Shown in pieces: positions 1-10,490 of a stretch of 64,000 nucleotides of DNA. How positions within the stretch are numbered: the first letter of the stretch is position 1; every line of letters starts with the position of its first letter. The translations under genes were made by a program, and so were the position numbers. The notes beneath the pieces were generated by a model. It did not search any database and was not told the DNA's origin. It saw nothing but the letters and a program-made list of their open reading frames with translations. This DNA is from Meghimatium bilineatum (Eukaryota > Mollusca > Gastropoda > Stylommatophora > Philomycidae), in NCBI GenBank assembly GCA_034231615.1, contig CM067307.1:8115013-8179012 (forward strand), given 5' to 3'.

Positions 1-34
1 AATACAGGGTGTCCAGAAAGTTTCAGTGCAGTTA

Positions 35-192
35 CTTCTACTTCTTCAACGTTCATTCTCAAACTCCCGCTGGATCCATCTTGTAGCAGAACAATAGTCC
101 TACTAGATTTCTAGCAGAATATCGTCCAGAGAATGGAAATGCATTGTCACAATTTTATTTGCGCCTGTTTCCTGACACATATGTGTTCAGCG
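35..192 (-). mobile_element. Family A short retroposon copy
   Basis: Diverged copy of the roughly 158-bp family A. Its (GAA)n tail lies at the low-coordinate side (read as CTTCTACTTCTTC on plus). The body motifs AGATTTCTAGCAG and CCAGAGAATGGAAATGC are recognisable and the head near 190 is mutated. No clear target-site duplication was seen. Confidence 0.7.
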
Positions 193-648
193 GGTGCAGC
201 TACTTCACAAACAGAACATCACAATTATCATGATCTCATTGAAAAAAATTAGTAATGACATTTGTCCACAATGTTACTGCACAATTTTGCTATTAATTGG
301 GTAATATATATTGTAACGTGATAAATTATTTGTCACAAAAGATGTTGGAACTATCCACCATGGGCATCAAGACACGTCTGGACATGCCTCTTCATATTAT
401 TGAAGACCGTGTGAAAGATGAGAGATGCTATTTATTGAATGTGAGTAGTAACTGTTGTCTGCAGCTCAATAAGTGTGTGAGGATTGTTGTGATCAACATT
501 TTCTTTCGGTGCACTCCTTAGATTAAAGTCATGTGAAGTAAGGTCAGAAGATTAAGCAGGTCAAATTTAAGAACAACATCCTCTGTGTAATTACTGCCAT
601 AACAAAATACATACTCAACCAGAAAAGCCTAATTGTGAAAAATATTTT

Positions 649-806
649 TCTTCACCGTTCATCCTCAAACTCCCACTGGATCTCTCTTGTAGCAGGACAA
701 TGGTCCTACTAGATTTCCAGCAGGATGTAGTCCAGAGAATAGAAATGTGTTGTATCACAATTTTATATGTGCAGATGGCTTGACAATTCTGATTTTGGTG
801 TGGTGA
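649..806 (-). mobile_element. Family A short retroposon copy
   Basis: Family A copy with the body GGACAATGGTCCTACTAG and GATGTAGTCCAGAGAAT intact. The head region is diverged. It lies downstream of the last visible DOLPP1 exon, so probably in a later DOLPP1 intron. The stretch between this copy and the previous one (193-648) holds nothing I can identify. Confidence 0.7.
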
Positions 807-1066
807 AGTATTAAACACCAATACATTACAAGTTAATAATACAAGTGAATATTTTCCCCGGTTATTACCTACTCCATGACACTAAGATTGCAGACAAGAC
901 ACTCAGCACAGAACATACACACTTCCAAAGATCATCCACCACAGACTGGTTTCTGTACAACCTGAAACAGTCAACAGACAAGTCATATGACAATGATGCA
1001 GCATTGTTCTTTTTTGAAAATTTGTGTGAAAAATAGGACATCAGCAAACTCATCCCCATGCTACCA

Positions 1067-1189
1067 TTACCTAATCTTTCTAATTCTATCCATAATTCTT
1101 TATTTATCTATACTTCCCTTCACATCATTACCTGGTCTTTCTAATTCTTTCCATGCCTCATCTATACTTCCCATACCATACCTTTCTAT
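1067..1189 (-). repeat. Two imperfect copies of a LINE-derived ~58-bp segment
   Basis: The motif CTTTCTAATTCT(T/A)TCCAT occurs twice here and once more inside the LINE at about 1713-1775. These are therefore pieces of the same LINE coding segment placed side by side, ending where the LINE tail at 1190 begins. Confidence 0.5.
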
Positions 1190-1830
1190 GGTTGGTTGGT
1201 TGGTTGCTGATCCAGCGGTTCATGGCCTCATGCCCTTTGACCCAATGCCATTGTATGATATATGCATGTGTTTCTGAGCTGTTGTTTTGTTCCATTTATC
1301 TGGCCCTGGAGGGAGAAACATTTCCCTGACATCATCCAGCGCTGGGCATTCAAAAATGTGATGGTCAACAGTTTCATAGGGATGAGTGCACAGTCGGCAC
1401 TCTGGAGTGTGTTGTGGTTGTATTCTGTTCAGGTGATTGTTAAGCTGTACGTGTGTGCAAGTCTGAAGATGATACTCTGGTCTTATCTTTCCAGGAGGTT
1501 GATATTGTCTTTAGGATTTGGGCTGGTCATATATTTATAGATTTCCCTCCCAGTGTTTCCCATGGCCCATATGTTCATCCAATTTTCTTTGTTCACATAT
1601 TTAAACAGAATTTTAACTGAGTGCATGGTTGTTTCTGTATACGGCTGTTCTTGTTGTGCACCCATCTTTGCTAGCCTTTCTGCCTTGTCATTGTCAGGTG
1701 TGTATACCTTTCTATCATTACCTAGTCTTTCTAATTCTTTCCATGTCTTTTCTATACTTCTCATTCCATATTTTTGACTTCCAAACTGATTATTCTGTAC
1801 TTCCACCACTAAACTTTGTATCTTGATCCC
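1190..1830 (-). mobile_element. LINE 3' end, RNase H type, (CCAA)n tail
   Basis: On the minus strand a broken reading frame includes an RNase H C-terminal stretch (DKAERLAKMGA) followed by a Cys/His cluster (PECRLCTHPYETVDHHIFEC), typical of the C-terminus of I-group LINEs. The element ends in a (CCAA)n tail, read on plus as GGTTGGTTGGTTGCTGATCC. Further copies lie at 32355-33090 and 51900-52723. It is 5' truncated. Confidence 0.8.
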
Positions 1831-1942
1831 AACATTCTATACCTATCTTCCCTAAACCCTGTAATAATGTTGTTATTTCAATCTCCAAGAATTATGCGCA
1901 ATTAGCTCTTACTTTCTGTGCACAATAGAGCATTATTTCTTC

Positions 1943-2213
1943 TTCTTCTGAGTTCGTTCTCAAACTCCTGCAGATTAGCAGGATGTAGTCTGGAGAACGT
2001 TGTGTCATGGTTTACAGCATTGCTGCGATATCTGCGCCTTTCGGCCTGACGCATCCTACTTCAGCATAGCTTTGGGTCACTGACCCTATATGGGATGGGA
2101 CAGCCAACTCCATCCCATAACCTCCTTAGTCGCCTTTTACGACATGTGTGGAAGGTAAATAGTGTTGCTATTCTTTACTCCCCTTTCAGGCCCCGGCAAC
2201 ACACAGGCGGGTC
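1943..2213 (-). mobile_element. Family B short retroposon, nearly full length
   Basis: About 270 bp. Tail CTTCTTCTTCTGAG at the low side, shared core (GCGCCTTTCGGCCTGACGC) in the middle, and head with CTTAGTCGCCTTTTACGACA and CCCCGGCAACACACAGGC at the high side. It sits in a DOLPP1 intron, opposite in sense to its own (GAA)n-tailed strand. Confidence 0.85.
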
Positions 2214-2718
2214 CAGTCATCTGAGAAGGATGACTTCATGGCTATCACCTAAATTTCATGTGCACCTTGATTGCCCATGTAAAATGATATCTTATATTTT
2301 CTACTAAAAAGCCACAACTAACAAGTCAAAACGTCACCTGTTGCTGTGGCTTGTAGCTAGTATGTTTCTTTTATAAATTTGGTAATACTTTTTTATACTT
2401 TTATTATTTTATACTAAATTCCGTTTACTTTTTCATTTGCACTGTATTACTCCTAACCTTGCATTACCAGTTTCTGGCTGTTTCCCCGACACCGGTGTTT
2501 ATCTTTTCCAAAGATAACAAGGAGAATAAAATGTAAGCTATCTCACAAATAAAGAGAGAAAAAATCCTAATATAACTTAATCTGAACAGTAGATAAGGAA
2601 AATAATATATTTTTGATGGCCATTTAGCAGAATATATATATATATATTTTTAAAGTAAGAAGGTGACATTAGAGATATATAATCCAGAATGAAAGAGATT
2701 AAAATATAAAATACCTAC
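2214..2718 (-). other. DOLPP1 intron 4 sequence, no other feature seen
   Basis: AT-rich intron sequence with a short (AT)n run near 2632-2648. It begins at the GTAGGT donor of exon 4. I see no gene or recognisable repeat. Confidence 0.5.
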
Positions 2719-2815
2719 CTTATTACCAAAAACAATGTAAAATATGCAGAAAAGAACCACATAAACTGAGCATGACTGGAAGGCATTCCATACTCTGTGT
2801 ACAAATTCTGCCGGC
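2719..2815 (-). CDS. DOLPP1: DOLPP1 exon 4 (PSSH motif), last exon visible
   Basis: Encodes [20 protein letters not shown] and a following hydrophobic stretch ending FLVIR. This matches the human dolichyldiphosphatase segment with KYGMPSSHSQFMWFF. PSSH is the second motif of the PAP2 phosphatase signature, and the third motif (SR..H) would lie in exons off the left edge. The exon is entered after TTTCTTGTGTTCCAG in the phase left by exon 3 and ends at an AAG|GTAGGT donor after two bases of a codon. I found no later exon in 1-2718, so the remaining C-terminal half should lie outside the window. Confidence 0.92.
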
Positions 2816-3044
2816 CTGGAACACAAGAAAACTAATACAGTGGAATACCATTATAATAACTTGGTCCGGACCGACAAAATGTGTATGTAATAACAGAAAT
2901 TCTCTATACAAAAGTGCAATTAATATAGAATAAATATAACTGATTTTTGAAATATGTTATAAAAGAATGCACTATAGAGGGGTTTCACTATAGTTCATTG
3001 GCCAGCCCGCGATCAACTATTCAATTACCAACATTCTAACATCT

Positions 3045-3785
3045 CAACTAGACGAAAACTCTAATTATTCAACTACATCAACATTCCAACCAGACACCAA
3101 AACCCCAACCACTCAAATAGACCAATACTCTAACAAAATACCAGAACCCAAACCATTCAAATAGACCTACCCTCTAGCCAAAGACCAGAACCCAAACCAT
3201 TCAACTAGACCTACACTCTAGCCAAATACTAGAACCCCAACCATTCCACAAGACCAATACTCTAGCCAAAGACAAGAACTTCAACCACTCAACTAGACCA
3301 ATACTAATCAATGACCAGAACCTCAACCACTCAACTAGACATACACTATAACCAAAGACTAGAACTCCAACTATTCTACTAGACATACTTTAACGAAAGA
3401 CCAGAACTTCAGCCATTCAACTAGAACAGAACTCTAACCATAGACCAGAACTTCAACCATTCAACTAGACCATCCCTCCAATCACTAAACTAGCACTCTA
3501 ACCAAAGACCAGAACTTCAACCATTCAACTAGACCATCCCTTCAATCACTAAACTAGCACTCTAACCAAAGACCAGAACCCCAACCATTCAACTAGACCA
3601 TCCCTCCAATCACTAAACTAGCACTCTAACCAAAGACCAGAACCCCAACCATTCAACTAGACCATCCCTCCAATCACTAAATTAGCACTCTAACCAAAGA
3701 CCAGAACCCCAACCATTCAACTAGACCATCCTTCCAATCACTAAACTAGCACTCTAACCAAAGATCTGCACTGAAACCACTAGAC
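3045..3785. repeat. Minisatellite, 64-bp unit merging into ~44-bp units
   Basis: From about 3469 the unit ACCATCCCTCCAATCACTAA... recurs every 64 bp (3469, 3533, 3597, 3661, 3725) with few differences. From 3045 to 3468 shorter diverged units share ACCATTCAACTAGAC and AAAGACCAGAAC. It lies in DOLPP1 intron 3, about 230 bp upstream of exon 4 on the transcribed strand. Confidence 0.9.
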
Positions 3786-4379
3786 TACACTATCACTTTA
3801 GTCAGTCTTAATTGAATTATTTTCTTAATGTCCCATATACACTTTCTTCACCTTCTCTATTGCCTCACACTCACACAAAATAGGTAAAGTTTCATCTGTT
3901 GGCCTGTTCAACTGAACAAATGCACTGGAAAATCAATACAAAGTAAATATGCTAACCCCGGTTCATCAATACGTTTTTTTTTTATTGATTTTGTTCCTCA
4001 CAATATATACTGTGACTCCAGGTTTTTTTCTGTTACTTTTTCTAGCCACGTTTTTATGACATCAAACATTCACATATATTGTATGTAATAAGCAACAAAG
4101 ATGGTAATAAGAGAAGTGGCAATGGAAAAGATTAATACGAGAATAATTATCACCTGGGGGGGGGGGGATAATAATGTGCACTCGTACAAAGAATGACAGA
4201 AATGAGGGTGAGTGTGGCCAGTGTTGAGGGGAGAAAGTGTGCCCTCTGGAATGATCAGAAGATTATATACCTACCTAATCAACATCTGGCTAGGACTTTG
4301 AATCTGTACGATCTCAAGCCGCTGGAAAGAAGAGCGGAGAATGTGCCATGATGCTCATTCCTAACCAAGAATATAAGTG
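3786..4379. other. Intron 3 sequence, nothing identified
   Basis: Low-complexity AT-rich sequence with a poly(G) run near 4157-4168. No gene or family member was recognised. Confidence 0.4.
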
Positions 4380-4560
4380 AATGATATGGAAAATATGGAT
4401 ATGATTTGAGGTTCCGGGTTCAATCCCCGGCTGGGAGAGGATTTTTTCTTTCGGGGGTAATATATCAAAATTCTTCCTGTATATGTCGCGGTGTCTGCTA
4501 TGGGCAAAGCAGCCTTTATTTCCATAGCCCACAGAAAACCTCCCTGCACTCCTTCACAGG
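4380..4560 (+). mobile_element. tRNA-like SINE fragment
   Basis: Contains GGTTCCGGGTTCAATCCCC (4410-4428), a good Pol III box B, with only a weak upstream box A. It reads as the 3' half of a tRNA-derived head followed by an unrelated body. No matching anticodon arm could be folded by eye, so a functional tRNA gene is unlikely. Confidence 0.45.
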
Positions 4561-4731
4561 AAAACGCAGTAATGAAAGTTTTGAAAGATATGGAAAATAG
4601 CTAACAAGAGAACCACAAGCAGTGAAACAATAAGGCCTCTTGTGATAATTAGACAGATAGATGAATACAAATAACCAAAATATCGGAGGGTGTCCGACAA
4701 AATAGAAGGTGTCGCAGTAACCAAACGAATA

Positions 4732-5168
4732 AATGGTAAATAAGGTAAAAAGGTTACTAGAAATGCCTAACTATCGATGTAAAACAAAAGTAAATAACAA
4801 TACTCTGTAAAACAAAGGACAAGGAAAATTATCCATGTATCGATCCAACCAGGACCGTTTACAAGAATTAAATAAAGATCAAACAAAACAAAACCATAAA
4901 AATGTTGAAAACTAAGATGACTTACACACTGTTTTCCTTACCGAAAAACGTTGCCAAGTAACAATGCACCACGCATGTCTTAGTATAAGACATGAGTAAA
5001 GAAGTCATCACAGTTTTCAATATTTTTATGGATTTGTTTGATTGTTATTTATTTCCTGAAAACGTCTGGACCAATGCATGGATAATTGTCCTTTCTTTTA
5101 TTATTTACTTTTGTTTTACACCGATAGTTAGGTATTTCTAGTACCTTTTTACCGTATTTACTAGATAA
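4732..5168. mobile_element. Foldback (MITE-like) element with ~190-bp inverted arms
   Basis: The left arm (about 4732-4930) and right arm (about 4985-5168) are reverse complements over most of their length. For example GGTAAAAAGGTTACTAGAAA at 4745 matches the complement of TTTCTAGTACCTTTTTACC near 5135, and AAACAAAAGTAAATAA is paired as well. A spacer of about 55 bp separates them. There is no reading frame, as expected for a non-autonomous DNA element. No target duplication was recognised. Confidence 0.7.
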
Positions 5169-5305
5169 ATGAAGAAGAAAGCTGATGCTTGCTGTGGTAA
5201 CATTCAAGGAGTCTGTTTTAGCATTTCATGTGTTTCTTGGAAATTTTAAGTTTCTTCTTCAGTGATTATTTTTGTGTATTTAAACTTCTGTGTTTGCTTT
5301 TGTGT

Positions 5306-5463
5306 CTTCTTCTTCTTCAGCGTTCATTCTCAAACTCGCACTAGATCTCTTTTGTTGCAGGACAATGGTTCAACTAGATTTTGAGCAGGATGTAATCTAG
5401 AAAATAGGTTGTGTCACCGTTTTATTTGCGCCAATGGTCTGACACATCTGTCTTCTGTGGAGA
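5306..5463 (-). mobile_element. Family A copy with TTTTGTGT target duplication
   Basis: Full-length family A flanked by TTTTGTGT at 5298-5305 and 5464-5471. A short stretch with only the element tail (CTTCTTCTGCGTTCG) follows at about 5473-5490, probably a very short 5'-truncated insertion. Confidence 0.85.
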
Positions 5464-5616
5464 TTTTGTGTATTCTTCTTCTGCGTTCGCTCATCTTACA
5501 CACATAGATTTTATCAGTACTTCAATGTCTGGTATTTTATCCCATCAATGGATTTTGGTTATATCGTTGCTTTGACCATAAAAAAATAATGACAACAATC
5601 TCCAAAATTCTTATTC

Positions 5617-7140
5617 TTCTGCGTTCGTTCTCTTATAACCACAATGAATAAATCGTGTGGTTTCCACCTGAGAGCTTAAAGTAGGTTGTACTGCAAGTTC
5701 CACAGTTGAACTGTGTTATTTGCCCCTCAGTTGGCTCACTTTGTGACCGGAACATCCGAGGCCCAGCACATCCGTTTCCGTCATGGCTTTAATTCGGTAG
5801 TGGCTTCCCTAGCCAGTGACAGCTTGCCTATCGGTCGACGGGCGCATGGATGTATAATGACTCTTTACCAAGACGATTGTCATTTACTTCTATCTCGCAC
5901 AAGGTGTTCAACCGTCAGTGAACATGCTTCGTGTAATTAAACATTTTGTGCCTGTGCCCATCTGGGTACTGAACCTTTTCTCCTCCCCGAGCCTGGTTCT
6001 GGTGAAGGAAGAACTCGGCAGAAGAGTTGGACCCGGGCTCTTTCGCCTTCTTAGCCAAGGTGTCGTTCACCGACATCGTGATCCCGTTCTTCTTCTTCTG
6101 CGTTTGTTCTCAAACTCCTGCAGATTAGCAGGATGTAGTCCGGAGAACGGAATGCGTTGTGTCATGGTTTACAGCATTGCTGTGATATCTGCGCCTTTCG
6201 GCCTGACACATCCGACTTCAGCATGGCTCCGTTCAGTGACTCTACATGGGATGGGACAGCCAACTCCATCCCATAACCTCCTTAGTCGACTTTTACGACA
6301 TGCGTGGAAGGTAAACATTGTTGCTATTCTTTACTCCCCTTTCGGGCCCCGGCAACACACGGGCAGATCCCGTTCAAGTCCGAGTCTCACCACGCATTTG
6401 GGAGCAATGTGTGTTCTCGAGATGAATGACCTTGTCCCCTTTGTGTCTAGCCCATCGGGTATTGAACCCTTTCTACCCTTTCTCTCTGCAAGCATGTTTT
6501 CGGTATAGGAAAGCTCAACTGTAGAGTTGGTCCAGGACTGCCTTCATTGTTCCGTTTGTACCTGAGCCCATTGGGTACAGAACCATTTCTCTTTGCTAGC
6601 ATGTTTCCGGTATAGGAAAGCTTGAGATTAGAGTTGGTCAGGTCTTCTTTCTTTGCCGTGCGCCCACGATTGGGTATGGGTCTTTGCCTGTAAGGAGCAC
6701 AGATAACTAGAATCTTGTCTCGAGTTAGCATAACTTATAGTTACGATTTCCCTGGAACATTTTCACTTTCTATTTGTAGTTGGCGCACTGCGGCACTTTC
6801 ATTGTACTCAATATGTTGTCTTTTCGTCTCTCGCCATGCATCTACTTTTTCCTGACTTTTTCATTGGCCGCCCCTCTAATACTCGGACTGGACTTACTAG
6901 CATCACTGTGTGTCGAAAGTGCCACTGCATGTGTTGGTGCTGGTGGTGTCGGAGATATTTTCTGTCTCTTATGCAGTCAAATCTCTTTCCATCTGTTACT
7001 TCCACATTCGCGGACACGATCCCCAAAAGTTTTGACCAGAATCAGCACGGGCCGCTGTATTTGTTTCCAGGGTGCACCACAAGGGGGTACTTTTTGGATC
7101 TTGGTTATCTGCTAACCAAGGGTCTGCCAAGAGCAGTGCA
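5617..7140 (-). mobile_element. Family E long non-coding retroposon, variant with B-type tail
   Basis: Matches the element at 59091-60282 over most of its length: GCCTGGTTCTGGTGAAG, TTTCGGTATAGGAAAGCTC repeated, and the 5' end near 7080-7130 with GGATCTTGGTTATCTGC. It differs at its 3' end, where the core is followed by a unique stretch and AGAACGAACGCAGAAGAA, the same terminal sequence as family B. A complete family B copy is inserted at 6090-6365. The several reading frames across it are not conserved between copies. Confidence 0.8.
6090..6365 (-). mobile_element. Family B copy inserted in family E
   Basis: A complete 276-bp family B element flanked by the exact 10-bp duplication GATCCCGTTC (6080-6089 and 6366-6375). 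It interrupts the family E element, so it is younger than that insertion. This copy defines the family B ends: (GAA)n tail at one side and GCCCGTGTGTTGCCGGG head at the other. Confidence 0.95.
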
Positions 7141-7212
7141 TTCCTTTTGCACCGCTTTTATATATTCAAATTTTTGTGTTTGTATTCAAAATTCTGTTTG
7201 TTCTTTTATTTC

Positions 7213-7365
7213 ATTCATTCTTAAACTCCCACCAGATCTCTTTTGCAACAGGACAATAGTCCTAGATTTCCAGCTGACTGTAGTCCAAAAAATGGGTAAT
7301 GCATTGTGTTGCTGTTTTATCATTTGCCATCGGTCTAAATCATCAGACTTAGCGTTCATTTATTC
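7213..7365 (-). mobile_element. Family A copy, diverged
   Basis: Recognisable by CTTAAACTCCCACCAGATC and GGACAATAGTCCTAGATTTCC. The head region is eroded. Confidence 0.65.
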
Positions 7366-7498
7366 TCTCCTGCTGGAAGTCAATATAATAAAATGCATTT
7401 TTCCATGGTTCACAGTGATGATGTGATATCTATGCCTCTCAGCCGGATATATCTGATTTTGCATGTCACTTAGTTTTATGGGATTAAGCAGCCAAACT

Positions 7499-7790
7499 CA
7501 TTCTTCTATAGAAGTACATCTCTGTTGTCCATGATACTCTCAGCATTCTTCTATAGAAGTACATCTCTGTTGTTCATGACACTCTCAGCATTCTTCTATA
7601 GAATCACATCTCTGTTGCCCATGATACCGTCAGCATTTTTTTTATAGAAGCATATCTCTGTTGCCTCTAATTTTCTACTACCCTAATTATTTTTTGTCCA
7701 AGACTTGTATATGTTAGAATTGGTGTTATGTAGCTCTGAATAACTTTCCTCCACACCTCTTGATGTTCATACATATATCAAACTTACAAG
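7499..7790 (-). repeat. LINE fragment with an internal 45-bp tandem expansion
   Basis: CATTCTTCTATAGAAGTACA... repeats about three and a half times at 45-bp spacing (7499-7650). It then runs into TTTTTGTCCAAGACTTG, which belongs to the same RTE-like LINE segment found at 24920-25020. The repeated unit corresponds to the LINE codons for a 'MWFYRRMLRI' type stretch, so a piece of transposon coding sequence has become a minisatellite. Confidence 0.8.
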
Positions 7791-7803
7791 TCCTGTAACT
7801 TAC

Positions 7804-7888
7804 CTCGTAATGGCCTTGGCTCCCTAATGGTATATTTAATTAGAAGATTGAATAGCTCATCCAGCCCAAGACCAACAAGGAAAGCCAT
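7804..7888 (-). CDS. DOLPP1: DOLPP1 exon 3 (KX6RP catalytic motif)
   Basis: Encodes MAFLVGLGLDELFNLLIKYT then IREPRPLR. K-YTIREP-RP is the KX6RP motif of PAP2/type-2 phosphatidate phosphatases, and human DOLPP1 has KNVIQEPRP in the same context (FLGGLALNEGVNWLIK). The acceptor is TTTCAACAACAG and the donor GAG|GTAAGT. It joins exon 2 in phase 0 and exon 4 in phase 1. It adds the second membrane span and the first catalytic motif facing the ER lumen. Confidence 0.95.
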
Positions 7889-7956
7889 CTGTTGTTGAAA
7901 TATTCAATAACTATCAAAACAATTCCTCAGTCACAAAATTTAAATATATTTCTCTT

Positions 7957-8150
7957 CTGCATTCATTCTCAAAATCCTGCTGATTAACAGGATGTAGTCT
8001 GGAAAACGGTGTACATTGTGCCATGGTTTTCAGATAAGGTGAGTAAATTGGAACTTTCAGTCTGACACATCAAACTTGAGCATGGTTTTGATGTCAATTT
8101 GACATGCGCTTCATTATAACAGACTTGAGTGCAGCTTAATTGCAAAAAAC
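7957..8150 (-). mobile_element. Family B partial copy
   Basis: Tail and 3' half of family B (CAGGATGTAGTCTGGAAAAC, TTTCAGTCTGACACATC). The head is lost or replaced after about 8090. Confidence 0.65.
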
Positions 8151-8261
8151 TACTCCCCTGCTTTATATTGCTCATTTAATTATAATGTGTATTGCCAACC
8201 AAAGAAAAGCACAGAAGTAGTCTAATTGGCTTTATGCTGCGGCATATTATTGGTTATCATT

Positions 8262-8800
8262 CTGGCTTCTTATAACGAAAGTCATGCTTTGACCCTGTAT
8301 GGGATAGCCAACTCCACTCAGGCCTGTTATAATGAAAGTCATGCTTTGACCCTATATTCTTCTTCTTCAGCATTCATTCTCAAACTTTTGCTGGATCTCT
8401 GTTGTAGCAGGAGCATGATCCATTCTAGATTTCCAGCAGGATGTAGTCCAGAGAATGGAAATGCGTTGCCGTTTTATTTGCTCCAATGGTCCGACATATC
8501 CGTCTTCTGTTGGTAGCCCCATATAGAATGGGACAGTCGACTCGACTCAAGCATGTTATAACGAAAGTCATTCTTTGACCTTATATGGGATGGGACAGCC
8601 GACTCCACTCAAGCCTGTTATAATGAAAGTCATTCTTTGACCTTATATGGGATGGGACAGCCGACTCCACTCAAGCCTGTTATAACGAAAGTCATGCATT
8701 GACCCTATATAGAATGGGACAGTCGACTTCACTCTGACCTGTTATAAACGAAAATCATGCTTTGGCCCTCTATGGGACGAGACAGTCGATTCCACCCCAA
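8262..8800. repeat. 62-bp minisatellite derived from family B, interrupted by family A
   Basis: The unit TATGGGATGGGACAGCCGAC...CTGTTATAA.GAAAGTCAT recurs at about 62-bp spacing, roughly six to seven times. Its GACCCTATATGGGATGGGAC part is the middle of family B. A family A copy (8355-8515) splits the array and has a short imperfect duplication (CCCTATA / CCCATATA) of array sequence. Confidence 0.85.
8355..8515 (-). mobile_element. Family A copy inside the 62-bp array
   Basis: A complete A body (GGAGCATGATCCATTCTAG, GATGTAGTCCAGAGAATGG) inserted into a unit of the 62-bp array. The insertion is therefore later than at least the first amplification. Confidence 0.85.
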
Positions 8801-9135
8801 AACCTCCTTAGTCATCTCTTGCAACATGCTTGGCAGATAATAGTGTTGCTATTCTTTGCTCCCATTTCAGGCCAGACAACAAATGAATTTAAGCATCATT
8901 TGATAAGGAACCCAAACTAATAATCTTCTGAAAATAAAGCATCCATTTTCAAGAGTGTATTCCAGGGAACAGAAAGAGTTGCCATAGTTTACAGCATGGC
9001 CACAAATTCTGCGGCTTTCGGTCTAACTCATCCGACTTCAGCATGGCCTATGGTAACTTGACCCTCTATGGGATGGGACAGTTACCCCCCCCCCCAACCT
9101 ACATAGCCACCTGATACCCTGATACAACATGCGTG
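8800..9135 (-). mobile_element. Family B remnants, split
   Basis: 8800-8885 has the B head (CTCCTTAGTCATCTCTTGC, GTTGCTATTCTTTGCTCCC). 8935-9135 has tail-side body and core (CAGCATGGCC, GGCTTTCGGTCTAACTC, TATGGGATGGGACAG) and ends in a poly(C) run. These are probably two damaged copies. Confidence 0.6.
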
Positions 9136-9149
9136 CGTCTGTGCTGTCC

Positions 9150-9285
9150 GTTAAAGACATTTGTCCAATGGCATAAATAGAATGGCGACACAACACATTT
9201 CCATTCTCTAGACTACATCCTACTGGAAATCAAGTAGGATCATTGTCCTGCTGTAAAAGAGATCCGTTGGAGTCTGCGAGCAAAC
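9150..9285 (+). mobile_element. Family A copy, plus orientation
   Basis: Reads GCGACACAACACATTTCC and CTACATCCTACTGGAAATC in the sense direction. The 3' tail is lost and replaced by an (AC)n/poly(C) run at 9286-9304. Confidence 0.65.
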
Positions 9286-9595
9286 ACACACACCCCCCCC
9301 CCCCAATATGTGTAGCAGGTAACAAGGTAATAGTATCACTATTCTTTGTTCCATTTTTAGTTCTGACAACACCCAGACATAATAAAAATAAATGAAGCAT
9401 AACATGTGTTGATATTTTCTTTTCAACGGCTGTAATCTGTTAGTCAACATTTAGCAAAAGAGATGAATTGGGCACAACACACTCAGAAAATGAGTAAAAG
9501 ATATAGCTAGAACTTGAGGGGGGGGGGAGGAAATAGTGACGGTCTAGGAACACGTAGAGAGACCATGAAATGGGAATTGACAATTATTGACAGAG

Positions 9596-9873
9596 ATTCT
9601 TCTTCTGCGTTCATTCTCAAACTCCTGCAGATAAGCAGGATGTAGTATGGAGAACGGAATGCGTTGTGCCATGGTTTACAGCACTGCTGCGATATCTGTG
9701 CCTTTTGACCTGACACATCCTACTTCAGCATGGCTTTGGGTCACTGACCATATATGGGATGGGACAGCCAACTCTATCCCATAACCTTCTCAGTTGCCTC
9801 TTACGACATGCATGGAAGGTAAACAGTGTTGCTATTCTTTGCTCCCCTCTCAGACCCTGGCAACACACAGGCG
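9596..9873 (-). mobile_element. Family B full-length copy with duplication
   Basis: Complete B element. TTATTGACAGA at 9584-9594 and TTATTAACAGA at 9874-9884 form an 11-bp target duplication with one mismatch. Confidence 0.85.
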
Positions 9874-10007
9874 TTATTAACAGAAATGGGAATCATAAAA
9901 TAGGGCCGACAACATATCAAAGGATAGAGACAAATGGGAAATCATTTCCTGTGGCATATGCCTAAGAATGTGCATACATCATAGGCAACATAAGGGCTTA
10001 ATGAAGG

Positions 10008-10296
10008 GTCGGAGCCAGAAAATAACTGTCACAACAACACATTGTAGTTAGACTTTTATCTATGCATTTCTCCAAGCTACTGCAGCTAATAGAAGGTTCA
10101 CTGTACTCATTCCTCATTACCCATTGCCTACTTGATGATGCCAAACTTTTTTACGGCTCCAAGCATACAACCCTGTGTTCACTGCAAAAGGCTTGTCACT
10201 GTACATTTATGTTGGACCTGATCCATAGATGTACTTATCTCCCTTCCCATTGCTGTGCAGTACGTTGCCTGTTCTCTGCCAACCACAGAGTGACAA
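10008..10296 (-). mobile_element. Family H copy, partial
   Basis: Diverged copy of the 549-bp element at 16648-17196: CAAGCTACTGCAGC, GGTTCACTGTACTCATTCC, TGCCTACTTGATGATGCC, CCCATTGCTGTGCAGTAC. The part with the short membrane-type reading frame is missing. Confidence 0.7.
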
Positions 10297-10388
10297 ATAG
10301 GACATACTGTACGGTCTAGTTCTTATATCATTGTGGTGGTAGGCCTATATAGTCCAAGCTCTGATAAAAGCAGTAATAGCATACTTAC

Positions 10389-10489
10389 TGTGTGTAGGTC
10401 TCTTCTGAAGACTATCAATGTCATCAAACTGATGATCAACACAAATGGCGACAAGCTAACCCATGCAAGAATGAAACCAATGAAGTCAC
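10389..10489 (-). CDS. DOLPP1: DOLPP1 exon 2 (first membrane span)
   Basis: Encodes DFIGFILAWVSLSPFVLIIS then LMTLIVFRRDLHT, matching human DOLPP1 [20 protein letters not shown] then FVTLIIFKRELHT. This is the first transmembrane helix and the following cytosolic/lumenal turn. The donor ACA|GTAAGT is strong. The acceptor GGTTATTTTCAG is peculiar: it is the terminal member of a 52-bp tandem array (10491-10711) that repeats the same GTTATTTTCAGG. It is joined to exon 1 in phase 1 and exon 3 in phase 0. Confidence 0.95.
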
Positions 10490-10490
10490 C

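Noticed and set aside
3045-3785. CRISPR-like array
   Set aside because: Continuous tandem units without distinct spacers, in a eukaryotic intron.
5713-6508. Plus-strand frames of 75 and 196 codons
   Set aside because: They lie antisense to family E and run through the inserted family B copy.
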